From Companilactobacillus nuruki (GTDB lineage: Bacteria > Bacillota > Bacilli > Lactobacillales > Lactobacillaceae), in assembly GCF_002872255.1 (NCBI RefSeq), contig NZ_NIPR01000010.1, positions 1 through 49,248 of the forward strand: a stretch of 49,248 bases of DNA, written 5' to 3'. A program made the position numbers and the translations under genes. Under the pieces are notes generated by a model. It worked only from the letters and a program-made list of their open reading frames with translations. It was not told the DNA's origin and ran no database searches. Shown here piece after piece: positions 34,311-42,760 of this stretch. Within the stretch, counting starts at the first letter, position 1, and the number at the start of each line of letters is the position of its first letter.

Positions 34311-35666
34311 ATGAGTGGTGACTCTTCTGGAGCGTCGCTTTCCGGGCAGCTGATTTTAATAATTGTATTAACAATTTTAAATGCTTTTTTTGCAGCAGGC
34401 GAGATGGCGATTGTATCCGTTAATAAAGCGTCTGTGGAGGAAAAATCCAAAGAGGGAAATCGAAAAGCTAAGAGAATTTTTCAACTAGTTAGTGAACCGA
34501 ATACCTTTTTGTCAACTATCCAGGTTGTGATTACTTTGGCTGGTTTTATATCATCTGCAAGTGCAGCAACAACCTTTACATCGAGAATGCAATCTTTACT
34601 AGGAGATTTTCCCGGTAGTCGAGAGCTTTCAATAGTAATTATAACGGTTATTCTATCGTTTATTATTCTTATTTTGGGAGAAATGTATCCCAAACGTATA
34701 GCGTTACAACGGCCATACCAAACTCTTAGTTTCACTGAACCGTTGATAAGTTTCTTCAATATGATCCTGAAACCTTTTAATTGGCTATTGAATGCTACAA
34801 ATAATGTACTATTAAAAATAACGCCAATTGATTTTAGTAAAAAGCAGGAACCGATTTCTCGTGATGAAATGGTTGCAACGCTTAGAAGTTCACGTAATAG
34901 CGGTACGATTAATCCTGACGAGTATCAAATGTTACAAGGAATTATTCGTTTTGGCGATAAGACAGCTAGGGAGATTATGGTACCAAGGACTGATACTTTT
35001 ATGATTGATATTAATGATTCAGTCGATGAGAATATTGATGCTATCTTGAGTCAGCCGTATTCAAGAATTCCGGTTTATGGTGCAGATAAAGACAATGTGA
35101 TTGGAATAATCCATATTAAAGACCTATTGAAGAGATCTCGTGAAGTTGGTTTTGATAAAATTAGTCTAAAAGCAATTATGAAGGAACCATTGTTTGTTCC
35201 TGAAGCAACTAATATAGATAGTTTGCTGGTTAAGATGCGGAGTACTCAAACTCAAATTGCCATGGTTGTCGATGAATATGGTGGAATTGTTGGATTAGCA
35301 ACAATTGAAGATATTTTGGAAGAAATTGTTGGAGAAATTGATGATGAATATGACCCAATTACAAAAAACTTTCAAAGATTAGGTGCTAATAAGTTTTCAG
35401 TAGTTGGATTAATGACGATTGAGGATTTTGATGAACTATTTGATGAAGAGATTCATGTCGATGATGTTGATACAATTGCTGGTTATCTGATTATGAATAT
35501 CGGAGAAATACCAGATGCTAAACATCCTAAATCATTTACACTAGATGATGGTCTGATAATTACGTCTGGTGAACTCAATGGTTCAAGAATTGAGAATGTT
35601 ATCGTTACTGTTCCCGATAATAAAATTAAGAATGTAACTACAAACATGTACAAAGAGAAATACTAA
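34311..35666 (+). CDS. HlyC/CorC (CNNM-like) transporter with CBS domains
   Basis: The 451-residue protein has a DUF21/CNNM membrane domain (about 10-180, with GEMAIVSVNKASVEEKSKEG), a tandem CBS pair (about 205-340, with EIMVPRTDTFMIDIND and DEYGGIVGLATIEDILEEIVGEI) and a C-terminal CorC_HlyC domain (about 355-440). Bacterial relatives export magnesium or cobalt; older annotation as haemolysin is unsupported. It is a single gene followed by the prfC leader region. AAAGAGAG precedes the ATG. Confidence 0.9.
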   Translation: MSGDSSGASLSGQLILIIVLTILNAFFAAGEMAIVSVNKASVEEKSKEGNRKAKRIFQLVSEPNTFLSTIQVVITLAGFISSASAATTFTSRMQSLLGDFPGSRELSIVIITVILSFIILILGEMYPKRIALQRPYQTLSFTEPLISFFNMILKPFNWLLNATNNVLLKITPIDFSKKQEPISRDEMVATLRSSRNSGTINPDEYQMLQGIIRFGDKTAREIMVPRTDTFMIDINDSVDENIDAILSQPYSRIPVYGADKDNVIGIIHIKDLLKRSREVGFDKISLKAIMKEPLFVPEATNIDSLLVKMRSTQTQIAMVVDEYGGIVGLATIEDILEEIVGEIDDEYDPITKNFQRLGANKFSVVGLMTIEDFDELFDEEIHVDDVDTIAGYLIMNIGEIPDAKHPKSFTLDDGLIITSGELNGSRIENVIVTVPDNKIKNVTTNMYKEKY

Positions 35667-35764
35667 CTTGTATTTCTTTTTTTTGAGTAAAAATATGTTG
35701 TAACATATATAGATGAATAATAGATTTAAATAAAATTATTAATGTATAGGAAGGAAACGCGAAA

Positions 35765-35806
35765 ATGAGTAACCTTTTCTGGTTAACTGTCCAATTTTCG
35801 CTCTAA
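35765..35806 (+). CDS. 13-residue leader ORF before prfC
   Basis: ATG at 35765, with ribosome site AGGAAGGAAA just upstream, opens a frame for [13 protein letters not shown] ending at TAA 35804-35806, four bases before the prfC ATG. The prfC start itself has no ribosome site of its own, so its translation should depend on ribosomes ending here. GCGAAAAT (35759-35766), which includes the leader's start, can pair with ATTTTCGC (35794-35801) near its end. Confidence 0.55.
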   Translation: MSNLFWLTVQFSL

Positions 35807-35810
35807 AATA

Positions 35811-37388
35811 ATGGATCAAAAACAATTACAACAAGAAGTCAACAAGCGTAGAACTTTTGCCATTATCTCTCACCCGGATGCTGGTAAAACTACTATTACT
35901 GAGCAAATGCTTTACTTTGGTGGGGTTATTCGATCTGCTGGTACTGTTAAAGCTAAAAAGTCTGGTCAATTTGCAACTAGTGATTGGATGGAAATTGAAA
36001 AGAAACGTGGTATTTCTGTTACTAGTTCAGTTATGCAATTTCATTATCATGACAAAGATATTAATATCTTGGATACTCCAGGACATGAGGACTTTTCAGA
36101 AGATACTTATCGAACTTTGATGGCGGTTGATGCTGCAGTTATGGTTATTGACTCTGCTAAGGGTATTGAACCACAGACTAAAAAGTTATTTAAAGTTGTA
36201 AAAAAACGTGGTATTCCCATTTTTACCTTTATGAACAAACTAGACCGTGATGGTCGTGATCCTTTGGATTTGATTGCTGAATTGGAAGAATTACTTAATA
36301 TTGAAGGTTGTGCTATGAATTGGCCTATTGGTATGGGTAAGGAATTAAAGGGACTATATGATATTCGTAACAGTCGCCTTGAACTTTATCGAAAAGATGG
36401 GGATGATCGATTCCTGCCATTAAACGATGAAGGAAAATTGGCAGAACCTAATCCAATTGAGGGAGAAGGCGTTTATGAACAAGCTCTTGGCGAAGTGGAT
36501 TTGATCAAAGAAGCTGGTAATGAGTTTGATCTTGAGAAGATTAAAGCTGGTAATCAAACTCCAGTCTTCTTTGGCTCAGCTTTAACAAACTTTGGTGTTG
36601 AAACATTCTTAGATACATTCTTGGATATGGCACCAGCACCAGCAGCACATAAAGAACAAGATAGTGAAGAGATTGTTAAGCCTGATGATCCTGAATTTTC
36701 AGGCTTTGTTTTTAAAATTCAAGCTAATATGAATCCTAACCATCGTGATAGAATTGCCTTCGTTAGAATTTGTTCAGGGGAATTCGTTCGTGGTATGGAC
36801 GTTACTTTGAACCGTACTGGTAAAGTGATGCGTTTAAATAATGCGACTGAATTTATGTCTGATCAAAGAGAAACAGTCAAGACAGCTGTAGCTGGAGATA
36901 TTGTGGGATTATACGATACTGGTAATTTCCAGATTGGCGATACAATTTATTCGGGTAAAAAAGCAGTTCAGTTTGAAGATTTGCCACAATTTACACCGGA
37001 AATGTTTATGGAAGTTCAAGCTAAGAATGTTATGAAGCAAAAATCATTCCATAAAGGTATGCAACAGTTGGTTCAAGAAGGTGCAGTTCAACTTTATAAA
37101 AAATATACAACTAATGATTATATCCTAGGTGCCGTTGGTCAACTTCAATTTGAGGTTTTCCAATTTAGAATGAAGAATGAATATAATTGTGATGTTGTAA
37201 TGAAACCAATTGGTTCTAGAATTGCTCGTTGGATTGATCCTGAGCAATTAGACCAATCAATGTCATCTACTAGAAATATGCTAGTGAAAGATTTAGATGA
37301 TCAACCATTGTTCTTATTTGAGAATAAGTTTGCTGAAAATTGGTTTGTTAATAAATATCCAGATATTAAGTTAACTTCAAAATTATAG
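35811..37388 (+). CDS. prfC: Peptide chain release factor 3
   Basis: RF3 is a GTPase that releases RF1/RF2 from the ribosome after termination. The 525-residue protein has G1 SHPDAGKTT (about 21-29), G2 around [11 protein letters not shown]3 DTPGHEDF (about 85-92) and G4 NKLD (about 139-142), then the beta-barrel and C-terminal domains of the RF3 family. The start at 35811 matches the family N-terminus but has no ribosome site; a 13-residue leader ORF ends four bases before. A terminator follows directly. Confidence 0.93.
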   Translation: MDQKQLQQEVNKRRTFAIISHPDAGKTTITEQMLYFGGVIRSAGTVKAKKSGQFATSDWMEIEKKRGISVTSSVMQFHYHDKDINILDTPGHEDFSEDTYRTLMAVDAAVMVIDSAKGIEPQTKKLFKVVKKRGIPIFTFMNKLDRDGRDPLDLIAELEELLNIEGCAMNWPIGMGKELKGLYDIRNSRLELYRKDGDDRFLPLNDEGKLAEPNPIEGEGVYEQALGEVDLIKEAGNEFDLEKIKAGNQTPVFFGSALTNFGVETFLDTFLDMAPAPAAHKEQDSEEIVKPDDPEFSGFVFKIQANMNPNHRDRIAFVRICSGEFVRGMDVTLNRTGKVMRLNNATEFMSDQRETVKTAVAGDIVGLYDTGNFQIGDTIYSGKKAVQFEDLPQFTPEMFMEVQAKNVMKQKSFHKGMQQLVQEGAVQLYKKYTTNDYILGAVGQLQFEVFQFRMKNEYNCDVVMKPIGSRIARWIDPEQLDQSMSSTRNMLVKDLDDQPLFLFENKFAENWFVNKYPDIKLTSKL

Positions 37389-37414
37389 AAAATCGCTGAA
37401 TAGCGGTTTTTTTT
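37389..37414 (+). terminator. prfC terminator
   Basis: AATCGCT pairs with AGCGGTT around a short GAAT loop, followed by eight T, beginning two bases after the stop codon. Confidence 0.85.
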
Positions 37415-37795
37415 ATTGTAAAATTTTAATGGTAGTGTAAAAACTCACAATAAAAAAGGAGGCTTAATATACGTTCAATAAACTTGAATAGCGTGATATC
37501 GGGGGAAACTATTCGATAGCTTAAAAATACGATTCTAACTACCAATTATATTTTTAAACAATAAATGAAATTTAATTGTATTTTTTTCTGGAAATTTCTC
37601 TTTGTTGAGAGTAAATTTTGCAATCAAGTATAAGAAACCTTTAGAATCTTAATGATATTTCTTTAAGTCAAGTAGCAAAAAATTACAATTTATTTTCGAA
37701 TGTTTAATTCTTGTTACAAAATCCAAGTTTTATTGAAACTACTTTTTTTAAATAGTAGTCTATAACTAGATTATTTATTAAGGGGAAACCATTCT
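37415..37795 (+). other. Long region before the glucosaminidase gene with an orphan ribosome site
   Basis: This AT-rich region of about 380 bases holds AGGAGG (37457-37462) followed by six bases and then ATA, not ATG; reading from there gives 16 codons ending TAG at 37519. A second GGGGGAAA (37500-37507) sits in a hairpin closed by GAATAG (37486-37491) and CTATTC (37509-37514). ACTACT/AGTAGT can pair near 37740-37760. It must hold the promoter of the next gene, though none is clear, and may act as a regulatory leader or small RNA. Confidence 0.4.
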
Positions 37796-38800
37796 ATGTC
37801 TAAAAAAAATCTACTCACTAGTGCTTTAGTACTTGGCACATTAGCTGCAACTGCTACACCTTCTGTAGTATCTGCTGCAACAACAAACGATGCAGATTCT
37901 GCAACATCTCAAACAAGTACAGAACAAGTAAATAACAAATCACAAGATAATAGTTCAAACGTCATTGCTGGATCAAGCGTTAAAAAAGCTGATACAACAG
38001 TTGCTACATCAGCTGTTGTTCAAGCCGCCAGTGAATCAGCATCTGCCGCTTCAAATACTACTGCAATTATTCAAGCCGCTTCTGGTGTAACAGCAGCTCA
38101 ACAACAAGCTTTCTTAGCTCAAGCTGTTCCAATGGCTCAAAAGGCTGCTTCTCAATATGGTCTTTATACATCAGTTATGTTGGCACAAGCTATTCTTGAA
38201 AGTGCATGGGGTACCTCAACTTTAGCTACTCAAGGTTATAATTTGTTTGGTATTAAGGGTGACTATAATGGCGCTTATGTAACAATGCCAACATCAGAAT
38301 GGAGTGCTTCACAAGGCTGGTATACGATTTATGCTAACTTTAGAAAGTACCCAAGTTATTATGAATCATTTGCTGACAATGGTAACAAGCTACGTAATGG
38401 TGTTTCATGGAACTCAAGTTATTACAGTGGTACATGGAAAGAAAATACTAGCTCATATAAGGATGCAACTGCATGGTTACAAGGTAGATATGCAACTGCT
38501 CCTAACTATGCTTCATCATTGAATAATTTGATTTCTACTTATAATTTGACTCAATATGATGGAACTCCAGAAACAAATGGTGGTTCACAAACTGATAATA
38601 ATGTTATTAGTGTTAATAATAAAAATGGTGGCTTTGTCTCACTAGTTGCTTTTGATAGCAATGGAACTGCTTCAAAAATAACTAATCGTGGTTTAGCTAA
38701 TAATACACCTTGGTATACTGATCAAACTAGATCATACAATGGTCATACATATTATCGTGTTGCTACAAATGAATGGGTAGAAGATACATATTTAGCTTAA
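37796..38800 (+). CDS. Secreted N-acetylglucosaminidase-type wall hydrolase (GH73)
   Basis: The 334-residue exported protein has a signal peptide (about 1-28, ending VVSAA), a Ser/Thr/Ala-rich linker (about 29-95), a GH73 domain (about 100-255) with the catalytic Glu in AQAILESAWGTS and the family motifs GYNLFGIKGDY and FRKYPSYYESF, and a C-terminal repeat (about 270-334, TYYRVATNEWVEDTYLA) of SLAP-like type. It is likely an autolysin that cuts glycan strands during division. The C-terminal repeat matches one in the 3D protein at 9292-10089, suggesting shared wall anchoring. AAGGGGAAA is its ribosome site. Confidence 0.9.
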   Translation: MSKKNLLTSALVLGTLAATATPSVVSAATTNDADSATSQTSTEQVNNKSQDNSSNVIAGSSVKKADTTVATSAVVQAASESASAASNTTAIIQAASGVTAAQQQAFLAQAVPMAQKAASQYGLYTSVMLAQAILESAWGTSTLATQGYNLFGIKGDYNGAYVTMPTSEWSASQGWYTIYANFRKYPSYYESFADNGNKLRNGVSWNSSYYSGTWKENTSSYKDATAWLQGRYATAPNYASSLNNLISTYNLTQYDGTPETNGGSQTDNNVISVNNKNGGFVSLVAFDSNGTASKITNRGLANNTPWYTDQTRSYNGHTYYRVATNEWVEDTYLA

Positions 38801-38811
38801 TGAATCAAAAG

Positions 38812-38858
38812 TCTCTATAATTAATAGATTAATTCTATTTAATTATAGGGATTTTTTT
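38812..38858 (+). terminator. Terminator after the glucosaminidase gene
   Basis: TCTCTATAATTAA pairs with TTAATTATAGGGA (one wobble) around an internal loop, followed by seven T. Confidence 0.85.
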
Positions 38859-38940
38859 ACTGTATTTTACGACAGAAGTTGCTCTCAAATAAATACTCGC
38901 TTATTATATTTAGATGAACTTATTGAGAAGAGTGGATTAA

Positions 38941-40275
38941 ATGAATGAAAAATTAACTTGGAAAAATTTATTTTTTATCGGTTCAATGTTATTTGGACTT
39001 TTCTTTGGAGCTGGTAATTTAATTTTCCCAGTTTTCTTAGGACAACAAGCAGGGAAGAACGTATTTTATGCAATTATTGGTTTACTTATCACTGGTGTTG
39101 GGTTGCCACTTTTGGGAGTGGCAAGTATGGGGATGACTGGCAGTAACAGTGTCTTCGATTTAGCAGAGAAAGTAAATCGCCCATATGCTTATATTTTTAC
39201 TATTTTATTGTATTTAACTATGGGACCATTTTTTGCAATCCCACGCCTGGCTACTATTTCTTATCAATTGGGAATTGCTCCCTTTGTTAGTAAAAATCAG
39301 CAAAGTTTGTTTTTATTAATATTCTCGGCAATTTTCTTTATTGGAACTTTTTTATTATCAAGAAAACCTAGTAAATTAATGACCTATGTTGGTAAATGGT
39401 TAACACCGATATTTTTAATTCTATTGGGAGTTTTGGTTGTGACGGCATTCGCTAAACCAATGGGTGGGCTAGACTCGTTGCCTCAAGGACATTATGCTAG
39501 TGATCCTATTCTAACTGGTTTTACAGAAGGTTATAATACTATGGATGCATTGGCATCATTGGCCTTTGGAGTGGTAGTAATTGATACTATCAAGTCACTA
39601 GGGGTGAAGCATCCAGGACAAATTGCTAAAGATACTATTAAATCTGGCTTGATAAGCGTCGTTTTGATGGGAATTATTTATATGTTTTTAGCTTTAATTG
39701 GAACGATGAGTGTGAATAAGTTACCATTAGCACCAAATGGTGGAGTTACATTAGCCCAAGTCTTCAATTATTATTTTGGATCATTTGGGAGTTTACTGTT
39801 AGCATTAATTGCCATCATTGCCTGTTTGAAGACCTCGATAGGCTTAACGTCGGCCTTTGGAGAAACAGCCAAGGAAATGTTTCCAAGGTTCAATTATCAA
39901 GCAATTTTGATTGTGGCTATCGGGTTGTCGTTCATAGTTGCTAATATTGGGTTAACACGTCTGATCAATTACTCGACGCCAGTATTAATGTTTTTGTATC
40001 CATTGGCAATGGTATTGATTCTTATTTCTGTATTTACACCTTTAATTGGTGATTCAAAATGGATCTTTGGAATGACAACGTTATTCACTATGATTCCAGC
40101 TCTTTTTGCTGGAATTAATGCTTTGCCAAAAAATTTGAAGAACAATGAATTTGTAAGTTGGATTTTAAATTTGAATAATCATCTACCATTAGCAACTATG
40201 AGTTTGGGTTGGGTAGTTCCAGCATTGATAGGATTAATCATCGGTTGGTTGTTTAGTCGTTTTTCAAGAAAATGA
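38941..40275 (+). CDS. brnQ: Branched-chain amino-acid transport system II carrier protein
   Basis: BrnQ is a cation-coupled importer of Leu, Ile and Val. The 444-residue protein has about 12 membrane helices and the family signatures LFFGAGNLIFPVFLGQQAG (about 20-38) and GPFFAIPRLATISYQ (about 95-109), followed by ALASLAFGVVVIDTIKSLG. It functions alongside IlvE (11165-12196) in branched-chain amino-acid supply, but is not linked to it. No T-box is seen in the 82 bases upstream. Confidence 0.95.
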   Translation: MNEKLTWKNLFFIGSMLFGLFFGAGNLIFPVFLGQQAGKNVFYAIIGLLITGVGLPLLGVASMGMTGSNSVFDLAEKVNRPYAYIFTILLYLTMGPFFAIPRLATISYQLGIAPFVSKNQQSLFLLIFSAIFFIGTFLLSRKPSKLMTYVGKWLTPIFLILLGVLVVTAFAKPMGGLDSLPQGHYASDPILTGFTEGYNTMDALASLAFGVVVIDTIKSLGVKHPGQIAKDTIKSGLISVVLMGIIYMFLALIGTMSVNKLPLAPNGGVTLAQVFNYYFGSFGSLLLALIAIIACLKTSIGLTSAFGETAKEMFPRFNYQAILIVAIGLSFIVANIGLTRLINYSTPVLMFLYPLAMVLILISVFTPLIGDSKWIFGMTTLFTMIPALFAGINALPKNLKNNEFVSWILNLNNHLPLATMSLGWVVPALIGLIIGWLFSRFSRK

Positions 40276-40337
40276 ATCATGAAATATATTTTAGCTGTTG
40301 TATATTTTGTTATTCAAATAGTTTTAATTATTCAAAA

Positions 40338-40411
40338 TAAATAGTCTATATTGATTTTCAACAATGTTTACGAAAGAACATTGATTGATATCAATATAGA
40401 CTATTTTTGAA
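40338..40411. repeat. Dispersed palindromic repeat, copy C (best preserved)
   Basis: ATAGTCTATATTGAT pairs with ATCAATATAGACTAT, and an inner CAATGTT pairs with AACATTG, with T runs on both sides. It lies between the convergent brnQ and citI genes and probably ends both transcripts. The right half is almost identical to 231-275, and both arms are shared with 15172-15238. Confidence 0.75.
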
Positions 40412-40493
40412 TATTTAAGAATTCAGAATTGAAAATTTTAGATTTACTGCAATGTCTAATTTCAAGCTAACTAGTCTTAAATTTCTCTGATTA

Positions 40494-41438
40494 TCATAAC
40501 TCTGCCAACATTTTATTAGCAGTTGGTTCGTTTAAAATTACATCGGTAAAATAATTTCCAATGAGGGCAGCATTTAAAGAAGCTGATTTGAACTTGTCGT
40601 TAACGATGGCAACTCTAGTAGGAACCTTCAGAACTTTTTTAAAGCTGATTCCAAAGACTTTATCATCCTCCTCATTGACCAATAACTTACCATTTTTATC
40701 AATTGGACGACCATAAACCAAAGCAGCAACCGTATTGGAGTTAACATTTGGGAAAAGAATATTTTTGCTGTCATGCCAAGAATCAATACTGTTGATCGAA
40801 TCCAAAGTTCCGACACTAGTAAAAATTAAGTCCAATTGTTGTGCTGTAGCGAGGCTAGGCTGAATTGCTGGTTCCAAGGCCAGCAATCTACGAACATCCT
40901 TATTAATAATATAAAGTGGAGCATCAATTGTTAGATATTTACCATTGTATCTTGTGGCCACTTTTTGAACCATTCGCATAGTCCCAGCCAAAGAATTATG
41001 TTTGCCATTTTCACCAATAAATTGAGTGAAGACCATATTGTCTTTTGACAAGGTTTGAAATGAATCAATTACGTGATAAATCGTGTCTCCCCAAGTGAGG
41101 CCGATTATTTTTTTGCCTTCAATTAAGTTCTGTAAGTACTTAGCGGCAAATGAATAAAAACGATCGTTTTCATGTGCAATGTCTTCAGTGTTTTTTAGGA
41201 CATAGAAATTTGAATTAGGGAATTTGTTTTGAAGCTGATTTTCTAAGTCAGAACTTCGTGAAAAGGGTGAACTAATATTAATTGTTACGATTTTTTTATC
41301 CACTGCTTCGGATAAGTATTTTGAAATTTTATAACGACTAATATTATATTTTTTAGAAATGTCACCCAAGTTTAAATGGTTTAAATAGTAGTCTTGAGCC
41401 AAATCTACCAATAGTGAAGTGTTTTCTTCCTGAGCCAT
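40494..41438 (-). CDS. citI: SorC-family regulator of citrate genes (CitI-like)
   Basis: The 314-residue protein has an N-terminal helix-turn-helix (about 20-55, GDISKKYNISRYKISKYLSE) and a SorC sugar-binding domain (about 60-310, with GLTWGDTIYHV and FTSVGTLDS). In Weissella and Leuconostoc the divergent SorC protein CitI activates the cit operon when citrate is present. The gene here is divergent from citM across AT-rich palindromes, so the same role is likely. The name rests on context. Confidence 0.85.
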   Translation of the reverse strand: MAQEENTSLLVDLAQDYYLNHLNLGDISKKYNISRYKISKYLSEAVDKKIVTINISSPFSRSSDLENQLQNKFPNSNFYVLKNTEDIAHENDRFYSFAAKYLQNLIEGKKIIGLTWGDTIYHVIDSFQTLSKDNMVFTQFIGENGKHNSLAGTMRMVQKVATRYNGKYLTIDAPLYIINKDVRRLLALEPAIQPSLATAQQLDLIFTSVGTLDSINSIDSWHDSKNILFPNVNSNTVAALVYGRPIDKNGKLLVNEEDDKVFGISFKKVLKVPTRVAIVNDKFKSASLNAALIGNYFTDVILNEPTANKMLAEL

Positions 41439-41520
41439 ATGTGAATCTCCTTTGCATATATAAGTTACCTTATTTAACCAATGATTTCAATTTTAAAAGT
41501 TTGTGAAACTTGTGAAATTA

Positions 41521-41588
41521 TTTACATTTTTTAAAAAATAGAGTAGTATTAGAGTTGAAAAATATTAAAAAATAATAATATTTTTTAA
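41521..41588 (+). promoter_or_regulatory. cit operon promoter with AT-rich palindromes
   Basis: TTTACA (41521-41526), 17-base spacer and TAGTAT (41544-41549) form a promoter for citM. A perfect 12-base palindrome TTTTTTAAAAAA (41527-41538) lies in the spacer and start of the promoter, and a 24-base palindrome with arms TTAAAAAATA/TATTTTTTAA (41565-41588) follows the start of transcription. These AT-rich sites are likely CitI operators, as in related citrate clusters. Confidence 0.55.
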
Positions 41589-41611
41589 ATATTTAAAAAG
41601 AGGCGACACCT

Positions 41612-42757
41612 ATGAATATGGAATTAGTAAAAAAAATACATAAGGCACATACAGGTGTTCTCCAAATTGATGGGGAATTACCAGTTTCAACTATGGAAGA
41701 ACTCGGTGAAGCATATACTCCTGGCGTTGCTGAAATCAGTAAGATAATTGCTAAGGATCACAATTTAGCACATGAATATACTGTTAGTGGTAAATTGGTT
41801 GCTATTGTAACAGATGGTTCAGCGGTATTGGGTCTAGGTGACATCGGACCTCAAGGTGGCTTGCCTGTAATTGAAGGGAAGGCATTATTATATAAGCGTT
41901 TAGCTAATGTCAATGCAATTCCACTTGCTTTGGATCAAGTGGATATTGATGAATTTGTCCAAACCATTGTTAATATCAGTAAAAGTTTTGCTGGTATCCA
42001 TTTGGAAGATATTGCTGCTCCAAGGTGTTTCGAGATTGAACAAAAGCTTGCAGAGAGACTTGATATTCCGGTTTATCATGATGACCAAGAAGGAACAGCT
42101 ATCGTTGTTTTGGCTGGTTTAATCAATGCTGCTAAAGTTGTCAATAAGAATTTACAAGATCTAAAAGTGGTTATTAATGGTGTCGGTGCTTCAGGTCTTG
42201 CTACAGCAGAATTACTACTTGAAAGTGGTATTAAAAAGATCATTCTTGTTGATAAGAAGGGTGTTATCAACAGTACAGAGACAAGTTTGAATGATTATCA
42301 ATATGATTTAATGAAAAAAATTGATTTCCAAACTGATGCTACAACTTTGGCTGAAGCTATGGACGGTGCTGATGCATTTGTTGGATTATCAGTTGGCGGT
42401 TTGGTAACTAAGGAAATGGTTGAATCAATGAATGATGGAATTGTTTTTGCACTTGCTAATCCTCAACCAGAAATTGAACCTGATTTAGCTAAAGCCGCTG
42501 GTGCCAAAATTATTGCTACTGGTAGTTCACAGCATCCTAATCAAGTTAATAATATTTTGGCTTTCCCAGGATTGTTTAGAGGTTTATTGGAGAATCATGT
42601 GGAACACTTCAGCCCTGCAATGGAAGCTAGCGTGGCAAAGGGATTGGCAGAAATGATTTCTGACCCCAAACCTGAGAAGATTATTCCGGGAGTATTTGAT
42701 AAGAACGTTGTTAAAACAGTTTCAGATGCAGTTACAAAATTTGTAAAAGGGGAATAA
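41612..42757 (+). CDS. citM: Oxaloacetate decarboxylase of the malic-enzyme family
   Basis: CitM decarboxylates the oxaloacetate made from citrate to pyruvate and CO2. The 381-residue protein is a small malic-enzyme-type protein: VAIVTDGSAVLGLGDIGPQGG (substrate/metal region, about 62-83), HLEDIAAPRCFEIE and DDQEGTAIVVLAGL with metal-binding acids, and VINGVGASGLATAELLL as the dinucleotide fold. Its position at the head of the citrate operon favours oxaloacetate decarboxylase over malate dehydrogenase function; sequence alone cannot decide. The transporter gene begins three bases after its stop. Confidence 0.88.
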   Translation: MNMELVKKIHKAHTGVLQIDGELPVSTMEELGEAYTPGVAEISKIIAKDHNLAHEYTVSGKLVAIVTDGSAVLGLGDIGPQGGLPVIEGKALLYKRLANVNAIPLALDQVDIDEFVQTIVNISKSFAGIHLEDIAAPRCFEIEQKLAERLDIPVYHDDQEGTAIVVLAGLINAAKVVNKNLQDLKVVINGVGASGLATAELLLESGIKKIILVDKKGVINSTETSLNDYQYDLMKKIDFQTDATTLAEAMDGADAFVGLSVGGLVTKEMVESMNDGIVFALANPQPEIEPDLAKAAGAKIIATGSSQHPNQVNNILAFPGLFRGLLENHVEHFSPAMEASVAKGLAEMISDPKPEKIIPGVFDKNVVKTVSDAVTKFVKGE

Positions 42758-42760
42758 ATT

